Positions 1 to 7,177 of a DNA stretch of 54,080 nt are shown here, piece by piece. Position numbers and translations under genes: made by a program. The notes under the pieces were generated by a model, which was not told where the DNA came from, made no database searches, and saw only the letters and a list, made by a program, of their open reading frames with translations. Numbering within the stretch: position 1 is the first letter of the stretch; each line of letters begins with the position of its first letter. This stretch comes from Actinomycetota bacterium (GTDB taxonomy: Bacteria > Actinomycetota > Thermoleophilia > UBA2241), in assembly GCA_003157715.1 (NCBI GenBank), contig PMKK01000315.1, forward strand, positions 1 through 54,080. Direction: 5' to 3'.

Positions 1-2
1 AA

Positions 3-101
3 TCGCCGCTCACCTGCGTCGCCGAGGGGTCCGGCAAGTATCTCGAGGAGTTCGACGCCATAACTCACGGCACGCGCAGGCCGAAAGCCAGGGGCCGCTG
101 A
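3..101 (+). CDS. mreB: C-terminus of MreB-like rod-shape actin homologue (partial, 5' end outside window)
   Basis: Only the last 32 codons are present, in frame from base 3 to the TGA at 99-101. The peptide contains PLTCVAEGSGKYLE, which resembles the conserved end of MreB/Mbl proteins (PLTCVAxGxGxxLE), followed by a short basic tail. MreB is a cytoplasmic actin-like ATPase that directs lateral wall synthesis. The fragment lacks all nucleotide-binding motifs, so the call rests on this one motif; another HSP70/actin-fold protein is possible. It converges on the GH18 gene with about 30 bases between the stops. Confidence 0.65.
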   Translation, partial: SPLTCVAEGSGKYLEEFDAITHGTRRPKARGR

Positions 102-132
102 CCAGGTGACCGACGCACCATCGCCCGCGCCG

Positions 133-1257
133 TCAGCGCGTCGTGCGCCCCAGTCTCGAGTCGATCAACGTCCAGAAGCGCGGGTCTTCGCCGCCCATGC
201 GCCAGATGCAGATGCCCGCGATGCCCGGGTGCAGTCTGGTCAGGACGGCCAGTTTGGCGGCGAGCGCCACGCGATCCTGAAAGACCACCACGTGACGAAC
301 ACGAGCCCGCTTGTAGGTGAAGGTCGCCTCGCCGCAGCTCAGATGGCGTACGCGTGCGCGATAGCGGCGCAAGAGGCGCTGCGCGGAGCGGTAGGTGATC
401 TCGGGCGCTGGTGAGCCGGCGGTCGTACCCTGCCAGTCGCAGCCGTAGAACGGCACGCCCAGCCAGATCTTGGCCGGCGAGACCCGTGTCTCGGCGTAGC
501 GCAGGACCCGTTCCATCCAGCTCGTTGGTGAGATCGGCCCCGGTCCCGACCAGCTGCCGCTGTAGTCGTACGTCATGATCTTGAACTCGTCCACGGCGTT
601 TCCCAGGGCGGCGTAGTCCTCGGATTCGGCTCCGTCCCAGGTGCCCTGGTCGTCGGTCTTGGCGGCGACGGCGATGCTCACGAGTTTGCCTTGAGCGTGA
701 AGTCCCGCGGCCAGCCGCGCGACGAACCGGCTGAAGCGGTCTCGTTGGGCCGGGGCGAGCGACTCCCAGTCGAGATCGACACCGTCGTAGCCCTCGGCGA
801 CGCAGTCGCTGACGAGCGTCGCCACCTGGAGCGCGACGCGGCTCCGTGAACCGAGGATCGTCGCCGCGATGGCGGGGTCGAAGTCGTTTTCGCGGTTGCT
901 CCAGTTGGAGACCGTGGCCAGGATCCGCAAGCCCTTCGAGTGGGCCAGGGTGACCAAGGCCGGCACGCTGGCGCTCGTGTCGACCGTCCCGTTGGGGTTG
1001 CTGTTCCAGCAGTCGGCGCTGACCTCGTCAAGAGCCTGGGCCCGGGTCGCGGTCTGAAGAGAGGCGACGTCGCCCTCGGTCCAGGCGCTGACCCGCCACT
1101 GGCGCGGCGCGGCCGCTTGCGCGGCGCTCCCGCAGGAACCGACGGCAAGCCCGAGGGCAGTCGCGATGGTCACGGCGAGAAGGACTCGCGCCGGCGCAGC
1201 CGCGCGGCGACGTCGTCGGATCTTGCCGCCCGCGCGCCTCACTCGTGCGGAGTCCAT
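133..1257 (-). CDS. Exported glycoside hydrolase family 18 protein (chitinase / SleL-like fold)
   Basis: A 374-residue protein with a basic N-terminus and a hydrophobic segment at about residues 24-48. The segment includes VGSC, a possible lipobox with Cys42, so it is either secreted or a lipoprotein. The body is a GH18 barrel: the DxxDxDxE signature is at residues 158-165 (YDGVDLDWE) with Glu165 as the expected acid, and KIMTYDY follows on a later strand. GH18 enzymes cleave beta-1,4-linked GlcNAc polymers by substrate-assisted catalysis; single-domain versions of this size often act on peptidoglycan or chitin oligomers. No LysM or chitin-binding domain is visible. The start overlaps the end of the upstream RACo gene by 19 bases, so translation is probably coupled. 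A GTG start a few codons later is possible. Confidence 0.85.
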   Translation of the reverse strand: MDSARVRRAGGKIRRRRRAAAPARVLLAVTIATALGLAVGSCGSAAQAAAPRQWRVSAWTEGDVASLQTATRAQALDEVSADCWNSNPNGTVDTSASVPALVTLAHSKGLRILATVSNWSNRENDFDPAIAATILGSRSRVALQVATLVSDCVAEGYDGVDLDWESLAPAQRDRFSRFVARLAAGLHAQGKLVSIAVAAKTDDQGTWDGAESEDYAALGNAVDEFKIMTYDYSGSWSGPGPISPTSWMERVLRYAETRVSPAKIWLGVPFYGCDWQGTTAGSPAPEITYRSAQRLLRRYRARVRHLSCGEATFTYKRARVRHVVVFQDRVALAAKLAVLTRLHPGIAGICIWRMGGEDPRFWTLIDSRLGRTTR

Positions 1258-3224
1258 GTCTTAGGATCATCTTCGTACTCCGCTCTGATCATCTCCGCCA
1301 TGCGGCGCGCCTCGGCCTCGCGGGCGACCGAGGGGAAGGCGCTGTCGTCGGTGTGGGGCAGAAAGAGGGCGGCGTTGTATTCGTTCATGAAGCTGTTGTC
1401 GGCCGAGAGTTCGATGTAGGTGATGCGATCGGCCAGGCGCAGCGCTTCCTGGCGCATCTCTACGCAGAGCAGCGTCATGTAGGCGCCCAAAGCGCTGGTG
1501 TTGCCCACAAAGGTGAACCGCTCGGCCGGCAGGTCGGGCAGCAAGCCGATGCGCACGGCCTTCTGGACGTCTATGTACTGGCCGAAGGCGCCGCCGATCA
1601 GGATCTGTTCGACGTCCGACATCTCGACGCCCACGCTCGCGCAAAGCACCGCGCAGCCGGCGTAGACGGCCGCCTTGGCGCGCATCAGGTTGGTGAGGTC
1701 GCGTTCGGTGATCGCGATGTCGCGGCCGTCTTCGGTGTCGGCGCTCCAGGCGACCACATACTCAGGGCCGTACTCGCCGACACGCACGTGCCGGCCGCGC
1801 CGCCGAAGGTCGATGCAACCCGACCGGTCGACGATGCCCGTCATGAAGAGCTCGCCGAGCAGGTCGATCAGGCCGCTTCCGCAGATGCCGGCGGCGGGGG
1901 CGTCCTCGATAGTCCGATACGACGCTTCGTAGCTGGCGTCGTCGATCCAGACGCGCTCGATCGCCCCGGTCGTGGCGCGCATGCCGTGTCGCACGCCGGC
2001 ACCCTCGAACGCCGGGCCGGCCGAGCAGGAGCAGGCGATGAGCCAGTCCTTCGTGCCCAGGACGATCTCGCCGTTGGTGCCGATATCCAGAAAGAGCGTG
2101 ACCTTGTCGGTCGCGAACAGGCCCGACGAGATGACCCCGGCGGTGATGTCGCCGCCGATGTAGCTGCTCACCGCGGGCAGGCAGTGCACGTGGGCCAGCG
2201 GGTTCAGCGAGAGTCCGACGTCGGCGGCCAGCAGCTTGGGGGGTATGGACACCGTCGGGATGTAGGGCTCTTCGCGCAGGTACTTCGGGTCGAGGCCGAG
2301 CAGCAGATGGGTCATGGTCGTGTTGCCGGCGACGATCGCCTCGCAGAGCGCGGAATGAGCCACGCCGTTGCGCTCGCAGAGCTCGTCGATGAGGCTGTTC
2401 ATGGTCTCCAGCGCGAGGCGCTGCAGGTGAGCGAGACCGTCACCGCGTTGTGAGTAGATGATGCGCGAGATCACGTCGTCGCCGCAGGATATCTGGCGAT
2501 TGTAGGCGCTCGCGGTGTCGATTACCCGGGCGCTGACGAAATCGACGAGGTACACGACGACGCTCGTGGTGCCGAGGTCGATCGCCAGACCGTAGGGCTC
2601 GGGGGCGTCATCACCCGCGGCGATGGCAATGATCCGGGGCGGCAGGTGCAGGTCGTACACCCAGTCGCCCATCTCGAGTGTGACCGTCACCTTCCAGTCG
2701 GCTGCGCGCAGCGTGCGGGCGAGGTCTTTGAGAAGAGACAGCCGTATGCGGACCTCGGGGATCCCTTGCTCCGCGAGCGCGCGACTCAGACGGCTCGAGT
2801 CGCTCACATTGTCGACCAGCGAAGGTGGGCTCATAGTGAGCACGACCGAGCGAACATCCGGGTTGTGCCGCCAGTCGCAAGCCACGGGAAGCGCTTCGGG
2901 TTCGGCCCCCGCGTGGTCTCTCGGCGTGCCGGCGAGCCGCGCCATGTTCGCCGGGATGGTCACCGCGACATCGCCCGTGACCTGCGTCTGGCAGGCCAGC
3001 GCATAGCCCGCGGCGATGTCGTCGGCGCTCAGGTAGGCGCTCGGGCGGCGCTTGACACCGTCGCCACGCACCAGCACTTTGCAGCGGCCGCAGCGGCCCT
3101 GGCCGCCACAGGGGGCGTCGATCTCGACTCCGTCCGCGCTCGCTGCTTCTAGCAAGCTGGAACCGACCTCGACCGTGACCGACGTGCCGTTGGGAAGGAA
3201 GGTGACTGAGGCGGACATCTCCAT
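1239..3224 (-). CDS. RACo-type ATP-dependent reductive activator of corrinoid proteins (2Fe-2S + ASKHA/DUF4445)
   Basis: About 661 residues. The N-terminal ferredoxin domain carries C-x5-C-x2-C (APCGGQGRCGRC) and a fourth Cys in ALACQTQ, the plant-type 2Fe-2S pattern. A linker is followed by a large ASKHA-fold domain with actin-like phosphate motifs (GLAIDLGTTSVVVYLVD; LFLDIGTNGEIVLG; ILIGGAFGQYID). This architecture is that of RACo, which uses ATP to reduce inactive Co(II) corrinoids in methyltransferase systems and the acetyl-CoA pathway. No corrinoid protein or methyltransferase lies in this window, so the client is unknown. Two close ATG starts exist (3222-3224 and 3216-3218), neither with a well-spaced ribosome site; reading further upstream adds only arginine-rich sequence. 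Confidence 0.88.
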   Translation of the reverse strand: MEMSASVTFLPNGTSVTVEVGSSLLEAASADGVEIDAPCGGQGRCGRCKVLVRGDGVKRRPSAYLSADDIAAGYALACQTQVTGDVAVTIPANMARLAGTPRDHAGAEPEALPVACDWRHNPDVRSVVLTMSPPSLVDNVSDSSRLSRALAEQGIPEVRIRLSLLKDLARTLRAADWKVTVTLEMGDWVYDLHLPPRIIAIAAGDDAPEPYGLAIDLGTTSVVVYLVDFVSARVIDTASAYNRQISCGDDVISRIIYSQRGDGLAHLQRLALETMNSLIDELCERNGVAHSALCEAIVAGNTTMTHLLLGLDPKYLREEPYIPTVSIPPKLLAADVGLSLNPLAHVHCLPAVSSYIGGDITAGVISSGLFATDKVTLFLDIGTNGEIVLGTKDWLIACSCSAGPAFEGAGVRHGMRATTGAIERVWIDDASYEASYRTIEDAPAAGICGSGLIDLLGELFMTGIVDRSGCIDLRRRGRHVRVGEYGPEYVVAWSADTEDGRDIAITERDLTNLMRAKAAVYAGCAVLCASVGVEMSDVEQILIGGAFGQYIDVQKAVRIGLLPDLPAERFTFVGNTSALGAYMTLLCVEMRQEALRLADRITYIELSADNSFMNEYNAALFLPHTDDSAFPSVAREAEARRMAEMIRAEYEDDPKTWTPHE

Positions 3225-3311
3225 GCGCTCATGGTTATACCAGTTACGGCTCGGCGGTGTCGCGGCGTACGTTGCTCGAACCCCGCGCCGCGGCCGGCGC
3301 ACTCATCGTGA

Positions 3312-3410
3312 GGCGGGCGCTTTGAGGCCGGGTCTGCTCGTGAGCCCGGTGCTCTGAACGCCGGGTCCGCTCGTGAGCCGGGCGCCTTGAACGCCGGGTC
3401 TACTTGTGAG
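3312..3410. repeat. 33-bp degenerate tandem repeat, three copies, spanning a gene end
   Basis: Three diverged copies of a 33-bp unit (core GAACGCCGGGT...GCTCGTGAGC) lie head to tail. The last copy on the plus strand contains the stop codon (3400-3402) and final codons of the minus-strand zinc-ribbon gene, so the repeat begins inside the gene and runs into its 3' flank. In the outer copies the stop triplet has changed to sense codons. A 33-bp unit keeps the reading frame. Confidence 0.8.
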
Positions 3411-3651
3411 GTGCCTTGCCCGGCGTGTCCACCACGGCCTCGCGAAACAGCGAGCACTTGTCGGCCGAGGCGCACCAGTCGGCGCAGCTGCGCGCCTCTT
3501 TGGGGTTGACGATACAAACGCCGCAGTCTGGGCAGCGGCGGCGCTTGTCGTCTTTGAAGAACTCGACCTGCGTCCCGCACGCCGGGCAGGCCACGTCGAA
3601 GATGTCGTCGGGTGTCCAACTGCTGCGGTCGCGTCCAGGGCAGCCCGCCAT
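3400..3651 (-). CDS. Small zinc-ribbon protein
   Basis: An 83-residue soluble protein. It opens MAGCPGRDRSSW, then has two CxxC knuckles (VACPACG and RRCPDCG) about 18 residues apart that should bind one zinc, and ends with a Cys-bearing tail (SCADWCASADKCS). The ORF stays open upstream, but ATG 3649-3651 is preceded by an excellent AGGAGG with five bases spacing, which fixes the start. I recall similar small zinc ribbons with an EDIF/VEFFKDD centre in anaerobes, but know no assigned function. It lies upstream of RACo on the same strand with about 175 bases between, so co-transcription is possible. The tail is rich in Cys, which could bind a second metal. Confidence 0.75.
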   Translation of the reverse strand: MAGCPGRDRSSWTPDDIFDVACPACGTQVEFFKDDKRRRCPDCGVCIVNPKEARSCADWCASADKCSLFREAVVDTPGKAPHK

Positions 3652-3887
3652 GACGTCCTCCTTCTGCCCGCCGTGGTCGAGTACGCAGGCCCGGTGATAC
3701 CGGGCGAGATGGCGGGCTGCAAGGAGAGTCTGCCCCGAATGGCCACTCCGGTATCGCAAGAGATGCCCGCGACGCGTGGCGCGCTGCCGCGCCGCGCCCG
3801 TCGTGCCGGGCTGCCTGACGGCCTGGGCGCGTTGACTGCTTACGTCAGGAGCCGCGACAGCCCTGACGCGAGTTCGAGAGCTGTCTG

Positions 3888-4979
3888 CTAGCACCCACCC
3901 GGAGGGCACACCGAGTCGCGCTCGATCAGCGTGGCGCCCAGCAGCGAGAGCTGCGGCGGTGCTGTGTCGCCGGCCAGACGGTCAAGAAGCCTGCGGGCTG
4001 CCGTGGCACCGAGGTCGTAGGCCGGCTGAGCGATCACGCTAAGCGTCGGGCGCACGATGGTCGTCCACTCCAGGTCGTCGAATCCCAGCAGGGAGATGTC
4101 TTCGGGAAAGCGGAGCCCGCTCTGCTGTATCGCCTCGTAGGTGGCGAGCGTCATGAGGTTATCGACCGTGAACAGGGCTGTCGGCCGTGAGTCGCGGCGC
4201 AGCAAGTCAGCGACCGCCGCGGCTGCGTCGCGGCGACTGTAGGCGGCGTCCACGATGAGGCTGGGATCGACGGGTAGGTCGGCGGCGCGCAAGGCCGCGA
4301 GATAGCCGGCGCCGCGGGCGTCGGTCGTCGATGCCGGCCGGGGGTCGAACGCGATGCGTTCGAGCAGCTCGGTCGGGTCACCATCGCCCAGACCGGTGGT
4401 GATGAGTCCGATGCGCTTGTGCCCCATGCTGCAGAGCCATTGCACTCCGGACCGTGCCGCCTGCACGTTGTCGATGAGCACGGCGTCGACGTCGATCCCC
4501 GGCACGCTCCTATCGAAGAAGACGACCGGAGTCCCGCGTGCCAGCAGCCCGGCGATGTGATCGGACGCTCCCTCGCCGACCGGGGCGATGATGAAGCCGT
4601 CGACGCGCCGCTCTTCAAGGGTCCGTACGGCGGCCAACTCGAGGGCCGGGTCCTCGTCGCTGTTAGCGATCACGACCTCAAGACCCGCCTCATGCGCCAC
4701 ATCGGCGACACCGCGCAGTGCCTGTGCGAAGAACACGTTGCCGATATCGGCTCCCACGAACGCGAGGGTGTGCGTGCGGCCGGTGATCATGCTGCTGGCC
4801 AGTCTGTTGTGCCGGTAGCCCAGGCGGCTTGCGGCGGCCTCGGTCCGCGACCGCGCCTGGGGGCTCACCGAGCCATAGTGGCCCAGTGCCCGCGCCGCGG
4901 TCGATGGCGACACGCCGGCCTCGCGGGCAACGTCGCCGAGTGTCGGCGCGCGCAACCGCACATCTCTTCTCGGACCCAT
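3888..4979 (-). CDS. LacI-family transcriptional regulator, probable repressor of the frl operon
   Basis: A 363-residue protein. Residues about 8-60 form the LacI helix-turn-helix and hinge (PTLGDVAREAGVSPSTAARALG...GYRHNRLASSM), followed by a periplasmic-binding-protein-like effector domain (TLAFVGADIGNVFFAQ through the terminal ERDSVCPP). It is divergent from frlD, with 160 bases between the starts. This interval holds two identical inverted 15-bp sites, one covering the presumed +1 of frlD and one near its own start. It is therefore the likely repressor of frlD-frlB-frlC and of itself. By analogy the inducer would be the fructosamine or its phosphate, but the ligand cannot be read from sequence. 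ATG at 4977-4979 is chosen because an 84-codon upstream extension would run across both operators. Confidence 0.85.
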   Translation of the reverse strand: MGPRRDVRLRAPTLGDVAREAGVSPSTAARALGHYGSVSPQARSRTEAAASRLGYRHNRLASSMITGRTHTLAFVGADIGNVFFAQALRGVADVAHEAGLEVVIANSDEDPALELAAVRTLEERRVDGFIIAPVGEGASDHIAGLLARGTPVVFFDRSVPGIDVDAVLIDNVQAARSGVQWLCSMGHKRIGLITTGLGDGDPTELLERIAFDPRPASTTDARGAGYLAALRAADLPVDPSLIVDAAYSRRDAAAAVADLLRRDSRPTALFTVDNLMTLATYEAIQQSGLRFPEDISLLGFDDLEWTTIVRPTLSVIAQPAYDLGATAARRLLDRLAGDTAPPQLSLLGATLIERDSVCPPGGC

Positions 4980-5003
4980 GTCGGCAGGATACCACGACAC
5001 CAG

Positions 5004-5018
5004 TGACAACGTTACCAA
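5004..5018. promoter_or_regulatory. LacI-type operator O1
   Basis: TGACAACGTTACCAA, with the central AACGTT typical of LacI/GalR sites. It lies 25 bases upstream of the LacI-family start and is the exact reverse complement of the site at 5102-5116. This position suits autoregulation. Confidence 0.65.
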
Positions 5019-5070
5019 TGCAAGACTGCATTCATGGCGAGGAATGGTGCGACAAGGGACGCTTCTCGTC

Positions 5071-5099
5071 TTGACAGCCAACGATATCGTGAAGAGAAT
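5071..5099 (+). promoter_or_regulatory. Sigma-70-type promoter of the frl operon
   Basis: Perfect -35 TTGACA (5071-5076), a 17-base spacer, and GAGAAT (5094-5099, four of six matches) as the -10. The operator at 5102-5116 would cover the transcription start, the classic repression geometry. The frlD start lies about 40 bases downstream. Confidence 0.6.
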
Positions 5100-5101
5100 C
5101 G

Positions 5102-5116
5102 TTGGTAACGTTGTCA
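5102..5116. promoter_or_regulatory. LacI-type operator O2
   Basis: TTGGTAACGTTGTCA, the exact reverse complement of the O1 site. It immediately follows the predicted -10 of the frl promoter. Centre-to-centre distance to O1 is 98 bp, so one tetramer or two dimers could bridge both sites. Confidence 0.7.
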
Positions 5117-5139
5117 TTCGAGGCGCGAGTGAGGGGCAG

Positions 5140-6045
5140 ATGGTCAGGGAGAGATCGCCGGAAGACCGCCAAGGGACCGCGTCGCGCCGGAACGATGCGC
5201 CGGACAGGGCGCTGGCCTGCGTCGGTGACAACTGCGTCGATTGCTACCTCGCGCCTATCGGCCGCCGATTCGCCGCCGGTAATGCCGTCAACGTCGCGGT
5301 AGGACTGCTCCGGGGTGGTTTCTCGGTCGACTACTTCGGTGCCGTGGGCGACGACACGGGGGGCCGGCAGATCCTCGCGGCCCTGCTGGGCGCCGGCGTC
5401 GGCGTCGACCACGTGCACCGGGTGAGCGGGCCCACCTCGCTGACCGAGATCCGTCTGGAGGCCGGCGAACGGCACTTCGTGGGATTCGTCGAGGGTGCCG
5501 CCGAACAGTACGTCCCTTCGGCGGCCGATTTCACGGGCCTTCGCGACAGACCCCTGGTCCATGCCGTGAACCTGCTGGATTGCAGGACCCTTTTCTCCTT
5601 CCTGCTCGAAACCGGTGTGCCCGTCAGCTACGACTTTGACGACCGGCGAGACATGACCCTCGTGAAGGGGCTCGCCGTAGCCTTCTTCTCGGCGACCGAC
5701 GACGAGTCGGTCGCCGACGCATGGCGGCTCGCCCAGGCGGCGGTCCGGCACGGCGCCGACTCGGCCGTGGTGATGTGCGGCGACCGCGGCAGCGTCGGCT
5801 GCGATGGCAAGCAGGCCTTCAGACTCGAAGCGGACGCGATCGAGCCGATCGATACGTGCGGCGCCGGCGACAGCTACATCGCCGCCTTCCTCGGCGCGCG
5901 CCTGAACGGTCGCGACCTGGAGTCGTGCATGCATGCGGGTGGCGACGCCGCCACGGTGACCTGCCTGAGCCTGAGCGCGCTGCCCATCGACGATCGATCG
6001 ACCCAGGAAGTCCAGGCCAAAGACGTCAGCCCAACCGGGCGTTAG
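5140..6045 (+). CDS. frlD: PfkB-family fructosamine (fructoselysine) 6-kinase, FrlD-like
   Basis: A 301-residue ribokinase-family enzyme. After a short extra N-terminal stretch of about 27 residues it reads CVGDNCVDCYL, then GNAVNVAVGLLRGG and VDYFGAVGDDTGG, which follow Escherichia coli FrlD closely. It ends with the PfkB signature DTCGAGDSYIAAFLGA, whose Asp is the catalytic base. The expected reaction is ATP-dependent phosphorylation of an imported fructosamine at C6 of the sugar. It begins an operon with the deglycase nine bases downstream and a FrlC-type epimerase further on, which strongly supports the Frl assignment. The amino-acid part of the substrate (lysine or another) is not determined. 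ATG 5140 is the only good start after the operator; its GAGGGG ribosome site is close. Confidence 0.85.
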   Translation: MVRERSPEDRQGTASRRNDAPDRALACVGDNCVDCYLAPIGRRFAAGNAVNVAVGLLRGGFSVDYFGAVGDDTGGRQILAALLGAGVGVDHVHRVSGPTSLTEIRLEAGERHFVGFVEGAAEQYVPSAADFTGLRDRPLVHAVNLLDCRTLFSFLLETGVPVSYDFDDRRDMTLVKGLAVAFFSATDDESVADAWRLAQAAVRHGADSAVVMCGDRGSVGCDGKQAFRLEADAIEPIDTCGAGDSYIAAFLGARLNGRDLESCMHAGGDAATVTCLSLSALPIDDRSTQEVQAKDVSPTGR

Positions 6046-6054
6046 GGAGGTCCG

Positions 6055-7113
6055 ATGAAGGAACTCAACCAGTACATCGAGCGCGAACTGCGTGGCGCCG
6101 ACAGCTACTTCGCCGTCGAACGTTCGGCCGACGAGCTCGCCCTGCTGCTCGACACACAGACGGACGTCTGTCGTGAGGTGGCCGACGACTTGGGCATCGG
6201 CGCGAAGAACATCTATCTTGTCGGCGCCGGCGGATCGCTGGCCAACCTGCGACCGCTCAAACAGATCTTCGACTCGCTCCTGCGGCTACCGGTCGAGGTC
6301 TACTCCGGACACGAGCTCGTCGGCAACGAGCCCCAAGGGCTGGGCAGTGGCTCGCTCGTGATGCTGGCCTCCAACTCGGGTGAGGTCGAAGACACGCTGG
6401 ACGCTCTGCGCTTCGCGAAGCAGCGCGGTGCGCGCACCGTTGCGATCGTCGCCAAACCAGAGTCCACGCTGGCCCGCGAGGCCGACGCCGTGCTGCCCTT
6501 TCACGACTGGGACGAGCCCGTGATGGTGCCGCCCTTGCTCGTCGGCCTGCGCCTGGCCGCGACGGTCGGCGATGCGGCTTTGGCGAGCCAGTTGCGTGCC
6601 GGCCTTGAGGCGGTTCCGGCGGCACTGCGGCGCGTCGTGCCGGTCGAGCTCGGCCGAGCCGAGCAGCGCGCGCGCGAGTTCCTCGGATGCGCCCAGCTCT
6701 ACGTGCTCGGCGGCGGCGTTCTTGCCGGGCTCGCATACAAGCTCGCCTACAACATCGTGATGGAGAACATCCGTATCGGGGCGGCGTTCATCGATGCCAG
6801 CGAGTTTCGCCACGGTCCCTGTGAGGCGCTCGAACGCACCCGGCCGGAACTGCTCGTGCTGATCGGCACCGACTGGTCGCGCCCGCAGACGCTGCGCACT
6901 CTGGAGGCCTGCCGGCGGGGCGGTGCGCATACGCTGGTGTACGATGCCGCCGACTTCGGCGAGATCCATCCCTGGCTGACGCCCCTGGTCGCCTACCCGG
7001 CGGTCGAGCCCTTCGTGATCTACTCGGCTGTCTTGCGCGGCGTGGTCGATCTCGCGCCGCGCGTGCAGATGGGCGGCGCCGGCCTCTATGCATACGAGGA
7101 AGAGACGCAATGA
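6055..7113 (+). CDS. frlB: SIS-domain fructosamine-6-phosphate deglycase, FrlB-like
   Basis: A 352-residue protein with two SIS domains (about residues 40-180 and 200-340). The first has the SIS phosphosugar loop VGAGGSLANLRPLKQ and the second GGGVLAGLAYKLAYN. The catalytic stretch DASEFRHGPCEALER matches FrlB of E. coli (ESGEFRHGPLEIVEP), as does EIHPWLTPL. FrlB-type enzymes split fructosamine 6-phosphate into glucose 6-phosphate and the free amine or amino acid in the cytoplasm. It starts nine bases after frlD behind GGGAGG, so the kinase and deglycase are co-translated as in known frl, fra and gfr operons. It is cytosolic, with no signal peptide. The amino-acid specificity is open. Confidence 0.85.
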   Translation: MKELNQYIERELRGADSYFAVERSADELALLLDTQTDVCREVADDLGIGAKNIYLVGAGGSLANLRPLKQIFDSLLRLPVEVYSGHELVGNEPQGLGSGSLVMLASNSGEVEDTLDALRFAKQRGARTVAIVAKPESTLAREADAVLPFHDWDEPVMVPPLLVGLRLAATVGDAALASQLRAGLEAVPAALRRVVPVELGRAEQRAREFLGCAQLYVLGGGVLAGLAYKLAYNIVMENIRIGAAFIDASEFRHGPCEALERTRPELLVLIGTDWSRPQTLRTLEACRRGGAHTLVYDAADFGEIHPWLTPLVAYPAVEPFVIYSAVLRGVVDLAPRVQMGGAGLYAYEEETQ

Positions 7114-7177
7114 GGTGGGGTCTCGGCGGCATCCGGCCGCGCCCGGCGCGGCATTCCTGACAAGAACGGGGGGAGTC

